Shown: positions 15,584 to 23,252 of the stretch, in pieces
How positions within the stretch are numbered: position 1 is the first letter of the stretch
Layout: each line of letters starts with the position of its first letter
NCBI GenBank assembly: GCA_027318915.1
Contig: DAHVOH010000029.1
Span: forward strand, 1 to 37,620
Length of the DNA: 37,620 nucleotides
Source of the DNA: Clostridiales bacterium
GTDB lineage: Bacteria > Bacillota_E > Sulfobacillia > Sulfobacillales > JAIMBI01
Direction: 5' to 3'
Position numbers and translations under genes: made by a program
The notes under the pieces: model-generated
The model's input: the letters and a program-made list of their open reading frames with translations, nothing else
Told to the model about the DNA's origin: nothing
Database searches by the model: none

Positions 15584-17179
15584 TCATCCCCACACCTCTT
15601 CGTCCTCCCGCGCCCAGAGCGGATACTCGGCATGGGCCAGGAAGCGCGTCGCGTAGAGCCGGGCCAGCTTCTCGTAGCGGACGCCCCCCGTCTCGGCCAG
15701 GCGATACAGCAGGGCCACCTGCACCGCATCCGCCACGCGGGTCAGCACGTCCTTGGCGTACCATTCCCGGGCCGGGCGCGTCTCCGCCCTCAGGTCCGCC
15801 CACGCCTCCTCCAGCGTCCGCGCGGCCAGGCGGGCCTCGGCATCGCCCCGGGCCGCCAACTCGGGCCCGAGATCGGCCAGGAGCGCCTCTTCGGCATGGC
15901 GCTTTTCCACCACCTCCAGGAAATCCAGCGCCTGGATGTTGGCCGGCCCTTCCCAAATCGGGGTGATGAGGGCCTCGCGATGCCAGCGGGCCACGCCGTA
16001 CTCCTCCAGGAAGCCGAGACCGCCAAACAGTTCCATGGCCAGGCCGGTCATGGCCGATGCGTGTTCCGCCGTCCGGTGCTTGGCGAGATGCGTCAACAGA
16101 CGCGCCGTCTGGTAGGCGGCGTCGTAGGGCGGCCGGGCCCGCCAGGCCCGGCTGAACCGATCCACCGCGTAAAACGTGAGCGCGAGGCCGCCGGCGGCGC
16201 GCACGGCCAAATCGGTCAGGTCGCGGCGCACGAGGGGATGCTCCTGCAGCAGCCGTCCGAAGCTCGCGCGGCGGCCGACCCGGCCCCACACTTCCAGGTG
16301 GGCCTTCTGAGCCGCGCCCATGGCGGCCGCCGCGTTGGCGAGCCGCGAAACGGTGAGGGTCTCCAGCGTGTAGTAAATGCCCTGGTCGGCGGCGCCCAGG
16401 AGATAGCCTGCGCTGTCGGCGAGCTCGACCTCCCCCGACGGCACGGCTCGGGTGGCGCTCTTGTCCTTCAGCCGCCGCACATGGTAGTTCAGTTCCCCGT
16501 CCGGGTTCAACCGCGGCACCAGGAAAAGGGCCAGGCCCTTGGGGCCGGCCGGCGCCCCGCGGGGGCGCGCGGTGACCAGCGCGTAGTCGGTCAGGCCGGC
16601 GCCGCTGGCAAAGTACTTGTCGCCCGAGAGCCGCCACCGGCCCCCGACCTCCACGGCCACGGTCTGGTTGGCGCCCAGATCACTGCCGCCCTGCGACTCC
16701 GTCATCCACGTGGCGCCAAACGCGTCCCCGGCCAGGAGGGCCTCGACCAGCGCCTCCCGGTCGGGAACTCCCTCCCCGTATTTGTGCAGGGCATAGACGG
16801 TCTGGCCGGTGATGGTGACCACGCAGCCGAGGCCGGGATCCCCGAGCAGATACAGCAGCGCGAAGTGGTGCGCCCACGCTCCCTGCGCATAGGGCGGACG
16901 GTTCATGGCGGCCGCGCGGCGCAGGACGTCGCGCTCGGTCGGCGCCAGCCGCACGCGATCAATCCGGCGCCCGTCCAGGTCATGCGTCACCAGAACGGGC
17001 CGCGCGTCATGGTCGATGTGATAGGCGGCCTCGTAGGCCTCGCGTCCCGCCCAGGCCCCGAACGCGCGCAGATCCTCCACGTAGTCGGGATAGGCGGGCC
17101 ACACACTGCGCAACACCGCCGCCAGGTCCCGATCCCGATCAAAATGGTTCCACCCGTACGCATAGGAAATCTCCCGCAC
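15584..17179 (-). CDS. AidB-like acyl-CoA dehydrogenase family protein
   Basis: This flavoprotein (531 aa) belongs to the acyl-CoA dehydrogenase superfamily. Seen: GATWMTESQGGSDLGANQT (FAD-binding region, about residues 155-175), GDKYFASGAGLTDYALVTARP, FLVPRLNPDGELNYHVRRLKDKSATRAVPSGEVEL, and ELFGGLGFLEEYGVARWHREALITPIWEGPANIQ. The long N-terminal domain and the MTEKQGGSD/RLKDK/IWEG pattern match AidB rather than short fatty-acid dehydrogenases. AidB proteins are linked to alkylation stress in E. coli, but homologues may be true dehydrogenases. The start is GTG 17179 behind AAGGAGGAGGGG. It shares an operon with the cupin gene 59 bases upstream. EtfAB could be the electron acceptor. Confidence 0.87.
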   Translation of the reverse strand: MREISYAYGWNHFDRDRDLAAVLRSVWPAYPDYVEDLRAFGAWAGREAYEAAYHIDHDARPVLVTHDLDGRRIDRVRLAPTERDVLRRAAAMNRPPYAQGAWAHHFALLYLLGDPGLGCVVTITGQTVYALHKYGEGVPDREALVEALLAGDAFGATWMTESQGGSDLGANQTVAVEVGGRWRLSGDKYFASGAGLTDYALVTARPRGAPAGPKGLALFLVPRLNPDGELNYHVRRLKDKSATRAVPSGEVELADSAGYLLGAADQGIYYTLETLTVSRLANAAAAMGAAQKAHLEVWGRVGRRASFGRLLQEHPLVRRDLTDLAVRAAGGLALTFYAVDRFSRAWRARPPYDAAYQTARLLTHLAKHRTAEHASAMTGLAMELFGGLGFLEEYGVARWHREALITPIWEGPANIQALDFLEVVEKRHAEEALLADLGPELAARGDAEARLAARTLEEAWADLRAETRPAREWYAKDVLTRVADAVQVALLYRLAETGGVRYEKLARLYATRFLAHAEYPLWAREDEEVWG

Positions 17180-17238
17180 GCCGCCCCTCCTCCTTGCCCC
17201 GCGGCCCGGCCGGCGCCGGGCCGCGCCGGCCGCAACCA

Positions 17239-18156
17239 TCAGTCCGGCCCGCGCCGGGCGGGCGCTCCCGGAATGTCCTTCGGCGTCCAGGCTCCCCCCG
17301 GTTCTCGCCGGTATCCGTCGTCATAGTGCCGACGAAAGTCGGCGGCCGAGAGCAGGGCGGTGGTGGAGAGCACCTCGCTCCAGCCCGGCCCGCGCAGCAG
17401 CACCTCGTCAAAGTCCGGGTAGTGCACCACGTCTTTGGCCCCATAGTCGGCCGCGGGCCATACCTCCATATCCAAAATGCGCACCGCCTCGCCCTGATCC
17501 GCCACCACATGGCTGGTCAGGTCCGGCCCGACGGGTTTGCCCACCAGAGTGCCCGGACCCACGGCCACGCGATGCGATCCCATCCGCAGCGTCCCCCGCC
17601 CCTCGACAATCAGGTAGTACTCGTCCACGGCGGAATGGCTGTGCAGGCGCGCGGAGGCGTCGCCGGGCGCAACGGTCTCGAGCCGCATGTACGCCCGCCC
17701 GTAGCCGAGATGCGGGTAAAAGTAGCGCTCGCCCCCGGACTCCCACGACTCCGACGTCCGCTCCGCCAAGCCCCCCGGCTCGGACGGCGCCTCCAGCCGC
17801 ACCAGGGGCGGCGTCCAGAGATTCGGGCCGGGATCGTCTCCCGGAGACGGCCCCGCATACACCTCGTCCGCCCAAAACGAAGCCACCCGCACAATCAGCT
17901 CCCGCGCGGCCGTAGACAGCGCCGGCAGCACAAACCACACCGGGTCGGCCGGCGCCGGCCGCATGCGTCCGGCCAGCCGCCCCAGGCGCTGCCACGCCCA
18001 TCCCAGCAGCGGCCCCAGGGCGGCCTTGGGATCGCCGGCCGGCACGTCGCCCGGACACTCGGGCAAAAAGAGGGGCCAGGCCAGATCCCAGCGCAACGCC
18101 CGCTCCGGTCGCGCCGCCGCGCCGTCGTCGTTCACCGTCGTCAGATAGACGACCAC
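17239..18156 (-). CDS. Cupin-domain protein with unrecognised N-terminal domain
   Basis: The 305-aa protein has a cupin near residues 175-260. Motif 1 is HSHSAVDEYYLIVEGRG (H-x-H-x4-E, a standard metal site) and motif 2 is PVGPDLTSH. The first about 160 residues (starting VVVYLTTVNDDG) contain ARPERALRWDLAWPLFLPE and I do not recognise them. The start is GTG 18154-18156 with AAGGAGG 7 bases upstream; the frame stays open further upstream but without an SD. It precedes the AidB-like gene and probably forms a two-gene operon from a TATGAT at 18279-18284. Substrate unknown. Confidence 0.72.
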   Translation of the reverse strand: MVVYLTTVNDDGAAARPERALRWDLAWPLFLPECPGDVPAGDPKAALGPLLGWAWQRLGRLAGRMRPAPADPVWFVLPALSTAARELIVRVASFWADEVYAGPSPGDDPGPNLWTPPLVRLEAPSEPGGLAERTSESWESGGERYFYPHLGYGRAYMRLETVAPGDASARLHSHSAVDEYYLIVEGRGTLRMGSHRVAVGPGTLVGKPVGPDLTSHVVADQGEAVRILDMEVWPAADYGAKDVVHYPDFDEVLLRGPGWSEVLSTTALLSAADFRRHYDDGYRREPGGAWTPKDIPGAPARRGPD

Positions 18157-18278
18157 GGACAACCCTCCTTGGTCTTTCCAACGTCTTGCCAACGGCTTTC
18201 CGAGGCCGGCCCCGAACGCCGAAACCGGCACGCCCGGCCAAAGCGCCGCCATCCGGCCCGACGCCCCTTGTACCGGGA

Positions 18279-18284
18279 ATCATA
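18279..18284 (-). promoter_or_regulatory. Candidate -10 box for the cupin/acyl-CoA dehydrogenase operon
   Basis: The minus strand carries GGTG-TATGAT in an otherwise GC-rich gap between the citrate synthase terminator (18323-18353) and the cupin start (18156). No clear -35. The leader would be about 115 bases. Confidence 0.38.
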
Positions 18285-18322
18285 CACCGCATCGTGCCCG
18301 CGCGGCGGAGGGCCACCGGCTT

Positions 18323-18353
18323 GAAAAAGCCCCACCGCCGACGGCGGTGAGGC
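18323..18353 (-). terminator. Intrinsic terminator of the citrate synthase gene
   Basis: On the minus strand an 11-bp stem (GCCTCACCGCC / GGCGGTGGGGC, one G-U pair) with a GTC loop is followed by TTTTTC. It starts 42 bases after the citrate synthase stop (18395). Stem plus T-tract make this the only textbook intrinsic terminator I see in the window. Confidence 0.88.
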
Positions 18354-18394
18354 CAGGATGCGCCGGTTGACGGCCGGCGCGCCCCGCCCGGGGG

Positions 18395-19432
18395 CTATGG
18401 CGCCGGATCCGGGTCGTAGCGGGCCAGCGGCCGAATGAGCCGGTTTTGCCGGCGCTGTTCGTAATAGTGGGCCGTCCAACCGGCCAGACGGGCGCAGGCG
18501 AAGGTGGGCGGGCACCACACCCGCGGAATGCCGAGAGCGTCCAGCACCACGCCCGCGTAATACTCCACGTTGGTGGCCAGGACGCGTTCGGGATGCCGCG
18601 CCCGCAGCGCCCGCAGCACGGTCTCCTCCACGCGCGCGGCAAAGGCGACGGCCTCCCGTTCCTGGGCCAGCTGCGCGTACCACGTCTTCAGCGCTCGAGC
18701 CCGCGGATCCAACGCGCGATACACGCGATGCCCGAATCCCGGCAGGCGCTCCCTCCGGTCCAGCTTGGCATCTATCCACGCCGCCAAATCGTCCGGGTGC
18801 CGGCGGGCCTCGTCCAGCAAGTCCAGAACGTCGGTGGGCGCCCCGCCGTGCAGGGGGCCGGCCAGCACGGCCACGCCGGCCGCCAGCGCCAACGGCAAAC
18901 CGGCTCCCGTGCTGGCCGCGATACGGACCGCGAAGGTGGAGGCGTTCAGACTGTGCTCGGCCGCCATGACCCAGTACGCGTTGAGCGCGGCCGCTTCCAG
19001 CGCCGTCGGCCGGCGTCCGGTCAGGCGGGCCAGGTACCGGCCCGCAATCGTCAGGCCGTCCTCGTCTCCGTCGGAGCGCCGTGCGCCGACCAGAGCCGAG
19101 GCCACGGCCGGCGGCACCCGCCGAATGAAGGCATAGGCGTCTTGCCAGTCGTCACTGTTCACGTCGCGGCCCTCGTCCAGCACGACGCGGACCATAGCGG
19201 CCATGGGGCCGTCAATGTCGCGGGCGGCCGGTCCGTGCAGCGCCGTGGCCCGCTCCCCGGCCAGCCAGGGCACCAGATCCTCCCAGGCAAACCCGCCCAC
19301 CACCTCCTCGATGTCACGTCCGCGGTATGTCAGGCGTCCAGCCGTCCCGTCCACGTCGGAGATGGCGGTATGGGCCACCACCACCCCTTCCAGTCCCGCC
19401 GGCACTTCCGTCACGGCTCCCCCGTTGGTCAC
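18395..19432 (-). CDS. citA: Citrate synthase
   Basis: The protein (345 aa, the short type II/CitA-like length) condenses acetyl-CoA with oxaloacetate. Seen: RLTYRGRDIEEV near residue 35, the catalytic histidines in AEHSLNAST and GFGHRVYRALDPRA, LAGPLHGGAPTDVLDLL, and the NVEYYAGVVLDALGIP stretch. A long open frame extends far upstream through the divergent regulator, but GTG 19430-19432 has GGGGGG about 7 bases before it and starts the homologous region. It is divergent from a LysR regulator and ends in a strong terminator, so it is monocistronic. A 2-methylcitrate synthase role cannot be excluded from sequence alone. Confidence 0.93.
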   Translation of the reverse strand: MTNGGAVTEVPAGLEGVVVAHTAISDVDGTAGRLTYRGRDIEEVVGGFAWEDLVPWLAGERATALHGPAARDIDGPMAAMVRVVLDEGRDVNSDDWQDAYAFIRRVPPAVASALVGARRSDGDEDGLTIAGRYLARLTGRRPTALEAAALNAYWVMAAEHSLNASTFAVRIAASTGAGLPLALAAGVAVLAGPLHGGAPTDVLDLLDEARRHPDDLAAWIDAKLDRRERLPGFGHRVYRALDPRARALKTWYAQLAQEREAVAFAARVEETVLRALRARHPERVLATNVEYYAGVVLDALGIPRVWCPPTFACARLAGWTAHYYEQRRQNRLIRPLARYDPDPAP

Positions 19433-19442
19433 GCCGCACCCC

Positions 19443-19494
19443 CCTGTCGACAGGATAGCCGGCCTGTGATAAGACTGGTGCCGACAATATCGGC
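19443..19494. promoter_or_regulatory. Dyad-rich control region between citrate synthase and the LysR gene
   Basis: The 91-base divergent gap (19433-19523) holds a perfect 12-base palindrome CCTGTCGACAGG (19443-19454), right before the citrate synthase SD, and an inverted repeat GCCGA-CAATA-TCGGC (19480-19494). Two GATAAG copies lie near 19468 and 19501. LysR regulators bind interrupted dyads in such gaps, so the 19480-19494 dyad is the best operator candidate. No -35/-10 pair is convincing. Confidence 0.5.
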
Positions 19495-19523
19495 ATTGTT
19501 GATAAGGAAAGCGAGGCAGGTGG

Positions 19524-20477
19524 ATGGATCTGGAGTGGGTCCAGACGTTTCTCGCCGCCGCCGAGGCCGAAAGCTTCCGGGAGGCGGCGCGACGCCGCTT
19601 CATCAGCCAGGCCGCCGTCTCCCAGCAGATGGCGCGTCTGGAGACCGATCTGGGCCTGCGGCTCTTTGACCGCCGGGGACGGCGCGTCCGCCTCAACGCC
19701 GCCGGGACCGAATTCCGGCCCTATGCCGAGCGGTTGGTGCGGCTGGCCGAAGACGGACGCCGACGGCTGGCCGGCGCCGTCCCGAGCCGGCACCTCACCA
19801 TCGGCGCCGACTGGCTGACCGCCGAAACGGTGGTGCCGTGGCTTTGCCGCCGTCTCTTGGAGAGCGACCCCGGGTTGGATCTGGAGGTGAAGCCGGCGGA
19901 GCTTGGTCCCGGCGATCCGGGGGCGAGGTGGGATGTCGCCCTGCTGACCGCCCCGCCCCGTCCGGGCTACGTGCGCAGTGAGTGGCTCTTTGCCGACTCG
20001 GTCGAGTTCATCGTCCCCGCCGACGGGGCCGACTGGGATCGCGACCCGCCCGATGCGGAGGTGATGCTGCGGTCCCTGCGCCTCATGGTGCCAAAGGACG
20101 CGGCGTACTGGCCCGCGGTGGCCAAGGCGCTGGAGGATCGGGGCCTCGTCCCCCGCACCATGGGCATCACCCAACTGGGCGCCATTCGCCGATTGGTGCA
20201 GGAAGGCGTGGGCGCCGCGTTCCTGCCCCGGCTGGCCGTGGCGCGGGAATTGATGGAGGGACGCCTGCTGGCGCTCGACGTGGACTTTCTGCCGCCCCCG
20301 TCGCTCTCCACGTATTGGGCCGTGCGCCGCGACGATCCCCTGCGGGCGCCGGTCGGGCTGGCCGAAGCGCTCCTCCGCCGCCGCTGGCCGCGTTCGCCTC
20401 AGACGCCCAGAATCGACTCGGCCAGCACTTCGGCGAAGTCTTTGACCTCGACCCGCTCGGCGCCACCCTCCGACTGA
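19524..20477 (+). CDS. LysR-family transcriptional regulator divergent from citrate synthase
   Basis: The 317-aa protein has an N-terminal winged helix (FREAARRRFISQAAVSQQMARLE, about residues 18-40, then LFDRRGRRVRLNAAG) and a LysR effector domain (RHLTIGADWLTAETVV onward; QEGVGAAFLPRLAVAREL late). The arrangement copies Bacillus citR/citA, where CitR represses citA, and CcpC, which senses citrate. So it probably controls the adjacent citrate synthase and perhaps other TCA genes. The ATG follows GAGGCAGGTGG. The last about 26 residues (PRSPQTPRIDSASTSAK...) are encoded antisense to the 3' end of the FadF-like gene and look like read-through rather than a conserved tail. Confidence 0.88.
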   Translation: MDLEWVQTFLAAAEAESFREAARRRFISQAAVSQQMARLETDLGLRLFDRRGRRVRLNAAGTEFRPYAERLVRLAEDGRRRLAGAVPSRHLTIGADWLTAETVVPWLCRRLLESDPGLDLEVKPAELGPGDPGARWDVALLTAPPRPGYVRSEWLFADSVEFIVPADGADWDRDPPDAEVMLRSLRLMVPKDAAYWPAVAKALEDRGLVPRTMGITQLGAIRRLVQEGVGAAFLPRLAVARELMEGRLLALDVDFLPPPSLSTYWAVRRDDPLRAPVGLAEALLRRRWPRSPQTPRIDSASTSAKSLTSTRSAPPSD

Positions 20478-22384
20478 ATGCCGTCCCGCATCATCGTCAG
20501 ACAGAACGGGCACGCCGTGGCCACCGCGTCGGCGCCGGTCGCCAGCGCTTCCTGGGACCGATTTTGATTGATGCGCATCCCCTCCCGTTCCTCCAGCCAC
20601 ATGCGCCCACCCCCGGCGCCGCAGCAGAAGCTTTGCTGGCGGGACCGGGGCATTTCCACCAACTGCAGGCCGGGCACCGCCTTCAGCGAGTCGCGGGGCT
20701 GATCGTAAATGCCGTTGTAGCGGCCGAGGTAACAGGAATCGTGATAGGTGACGGTCCGGTCCAGAGCGTTCCGAGGCTTCAGGCGTCCCTCGGCCACCAG
20801 GCGGGCCAGGTACTGGCTGTGATGCTCCACCTGATAGTGGCCGCCGAAGTCGGGGTATTCGTTGGCCAGGGTGTTGAAGCAGTGCGGGCAGGTGGTGATG
20901 ACGGTCCGGACGCCGAGATCGTTCAGGGTGGCCACGTTTTCCTGGGCGAGGCTCTGGAACACGTACTCGTTGCCGAGACGGCGCGCCGCGTCGCCGGTGC
21001 ACTTCTCCCGCGCCCCCAGCACGCCCACATCCACACCGGCCTCCCGGAGCAAGGCCAGCGTCGCCTGCGCCACCTTGCGGGCGCGGTCATCGTAAGCGGC
21101 CATGCACCCCATCCAGTACAGCACTTCGGCCGTCTCGCCAGCGGCCAAATCCTTCACGCCCATCTCCCGGGCAAAGCTCGCCCGCCGGTCATCGGGCAGA
21201 CCCCAGGGATTGGCCGCATTTTCCAGGTTGCGGAAAAAGCCCTGCGCCTCGACCGGCATCTCCCCCTGGGTGAGGACCAGATGCCGCCGCATGCCGACAA
21301 TCTTGACCACGTGCTCGTCAAACACGGGACACGCTTCCACGCAGGCGCCGCAGGTGGTGCAGGCCCAGAGGTCGTCTTCGGCCACCACGCCGCCGGCCAA
21401 CGGCACCTCGAGCGCCGCTGCCTCGGCCGCCGTGCGGGCGGCGGCGGGCTTTTCCAGGATGGGTCCCACCGCCTCCAGCTGGTGGCGAATCTGGACAATG
21501 ATGTCCTTGGGCGAGAGCGATTTGCCGGTCTGATTGGCGGGGCACTGCGCGGTGCACCGACCGCACTGGACGCAGGCATACGCGTCCAGCAGGTCGTGCC
21601 AGGTGAGGTCGTTGACCTGGCCGGCGCCAAAACTTTCCTGGGTCTCGTCCTCAAAATCCAGCGGCGGCAGACGGCCCGGCGGCTCCAGGTTTCTGAGCCA
21701 CACGTTGACCGGCGCCGCCACCATGTGAAAGTGCTTGGAATAGGGCAGAAACACCAAAAACCCCATCAGGTCCACCAATTTCACCCAGGTGACCACCGTG
21801 AGCCCCGCGTGCACGGCGGCGGCGCCCATGGGGCGCAGCCAGTCGGCCATCAGCCCGCCGAGCGGCGCGTAGAAGGCGTGGGGCGCCAGTGCCAGGGTGA
21901 AGCTTTCGATGCCGAAGTCCGCCAGCACCACGATGGCAATCAGGCTCAGCACCACCGCCGCGTCCAGATTCCGCTCCAAGCGGCGCACCCGGACGACCCA
22001 CCGGCGGATGGCCGCCATGGCAATGGCGGTCAGCACCAGCACCGTGAACAGGTCCGACAGAGTGGCCAGCACACTGGCCACCGGACCGGTGAAGTTCAAC
22101 GTGCCGGGGAAAATGCCGCGGATGAGAAAATCGATGCTGATGACGGTGAGGAAGACGAATCCCCAAAAAATGAAGAAGTGCATGAAGCCCGGCGCGCGGT
22201 CCTTGAAGAGGCGCTTCTGTCCCAGCACGTACACCGCAAATCCCCGCCAGCGCTCGGCGGGATGGTCCCAGCGCACCAGCGGACGGCCCAGCGTCACCAG
22301 TCCGAACTTGGCGTCGACGTTCAGCCCGAACCACAAGAAGGCGAACGCGACCGTCAATGTGAACAAGAGGCGCTCGACGCCCAT
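20399..22384 (-). CDS. FadF/DUF224-type membrane iron-sulfur oxidoreductase (probable ETF:menaquinone oxidoreductase)
   Basis: This 661-aa protein joins a membrane cytochrome-b-like domain to a soluble HdrD/GlcF-like domain. Residues about 1-225 have five to six hydrophobic segments with several histidines (H69, H192, H218, H220) that could bind heme. Two 4Fe-4S motifs follow: CVQCGRCTAQCP (C271-C281) and CTTCGACVEACP (C342-C352). Two CCG-type motifs come next: TTCPHCFN...HDSCYLGRYNG...SFCCGAGGG, then TACPFCLTMM. This architecture is that of B. subtilis FadF and of the proposed ETF:menaquinone oxidoreductases, which pass ETF electrons to menaquinone. etfBA at 308-2082 and the acyl-CoA dehydrogenase fit. 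The ATG follows GGGGAGGAG. Its 3' end overlaps the convergent LysR gene by 79 bases. Confidence 0.85.
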   Translation of the reverse strand: MGVERLLFTLTVAFAFLWFGLNVDAKFGLVTLGRPLVRWDHPAERWRGFAVYVLGQKRLFKDRAPGFMHFFIFWGFVFLTVISIDFLIRGIFPGTLNFTGPVASVLATLSDLFTVLVLTAIAMAAIRRWVVRVRRLERNLDAAVVLSLIAIVVLADFGIESFTLALAPHAFYAPLGGLMADWLRPMGAAAVHAGLTVVTWVKLVDLMGFLVFLPYSKHFHMVAAPVNVWLRNLEPPGRLPPLDFEDETQESFGAGQVNDLTWHDLLDAYACVQCGRCTAQCPANQTGKSLSPKDIIVQIRHQLEAVGPILEKPAAARTAAEAAALEVPLAGGVVAEDDLWACTTCGACVEACPVFDEHVVKIVGMRRHLVLTQGEMPVEAQGFFRNLENAANPWGLPDDRRASFAREMGVKDLAAGETAEVLYWMGCMAAYDDRARKVAQATLALLREAGVDVGVLGAREKCTGDAARRLGNEYVFQSLAQENVATLNDLGVRTVITTCPHCFNTLANEYPDFGGHYQVEHHSQYLARLVAEGRLKPRNALDRTVTYHDSCYLGRYNGIYDQPRDSLKAVPGLQLVEMPRSRQQSFCCGAGGGRMWLEEREGMRINQNRSQEALATGADAVATACPFCLTMMRDGIQSEGGAERVEVKDFAEVLAESILGV

Positions 22385-22466
22385 GTCCCGCTCCTCCCCT
22401 CTCTCGCCCCGGAGTGTAGGCGGCTGCCCCGCATTTCACAAGTCGCGGGCCCGCCGGCGCTTGTGG

Positions 22467-23222
22467 CTATGCCCCGCCGGCGCCGGGCCCTTCCTCCTCA
22501 TCCGGAAAGCCGCGGTCCGGCGGCCGCCAGGCCAATCGCACCACCACGGCGGAGATTTCGTAGATGGCGTAGACCGCGAGCCCCACCGCCACCATGGCCA
22601 GCGCGGTGTTGGGCGGCGTGATGATGGCCGCCACCACAAAGGCCAGCAACAGGGCGTAGCGGCGCTGGCGCGCAAACCACTGCGGGCTCAAAATGCCCAG
22701 GTTGGCCAGCACGCCCGCCACCAGCGGCATCTCCGCCACGAATCCCAGCGGCACGGTCAAGCCGATCACAAACGCGACCAGGCTGGCCAGGCGCAGGTCC
22801 GGGGTAATGCCGGGGCCCGCGAACGACAACATGATGCGCAGCACCGGCGGCACCACCCAATAGAATCCCGCCGCCATGCCGGCCAAAAACAGCAGCAGGC
22901 CGGGCGCCAGCACCACGCCCAAAAGCCGCCGTTCGCGCGGCAGCAGGCCCGGGACGACAAACGCCGCCACCTGATAGAAAATCACCGGCGAGGCCACCAC
23001 CAGTCCCACCACAAACGCGATTTTCAGCACGGCAAAGAACGCTTCCGCCACATCCACCACGATGACGTGGTGGATGTCGGTGATCTGGAGGATGTAGCGC
23101 AACACCGGCCGCGCCACGATGTAGCCCACGACAAAGCCGCCGGCCAGCGCCCCCAGCATCTTGAACAGGCGGCTGCGGAGTTCCTCCAGGTGCTCGACCA
23201 GCGGCATCTCCCGGTCGTCCAC
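22467..23222 (-). CDS. tatC: Sec-independent protein translocase TatC
   Basis: TatC (251 aa, six membrane spans) is the twin-arginine signal receptor in the cytoplasmic membrane. Seen: PLVEHLEELRSRLFK at the N-terminus, AFFAVLKIAFVVGLVVASPVIFYQ (second/third span with the conserved proline), FVPGLLPRERR and FGLTVPLGFVAEMPLV-like later spans. The start is GTG 23220-23222 with AGAGGAGG 6 bases upstream. No tatA or tatB is adjacent, though they may be elsewhere. It lies between the acyl-CoA synthetase and the FadF-like gene in a co-oriented set; cofactor-loaded molybdenum enzymes, suggested by the nearby mocA/xdhC, are typical Tat clients. Confidence 0.95.
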   Translation of the reverse strand: MDDREMPLVEHLEELRSRLFKMLGALAGGFVVGYIVARPVLRYILQITDIHHVIVVDVAEAFFAVLKIAFVVGLVVASPVIFYQVAAFVVPGLLPRERRLLGVVLAPGLLLFLAGMAAGFYWVVPPVLRIMLSFAGPGITPDLRLASLVAFVIGLTVPLGFVAEMPLVAGVLANLGILSPQWFARQRRYALLLAFVVAAIITPPNTALAMVAVGLAVYAIYEISAVVVRLAWRPPDRGFPDEEEGPGAGGA

Positions 23223-23252
23223 GCCCGCCCTCCTCTAAGACCGGCCGCGCGT

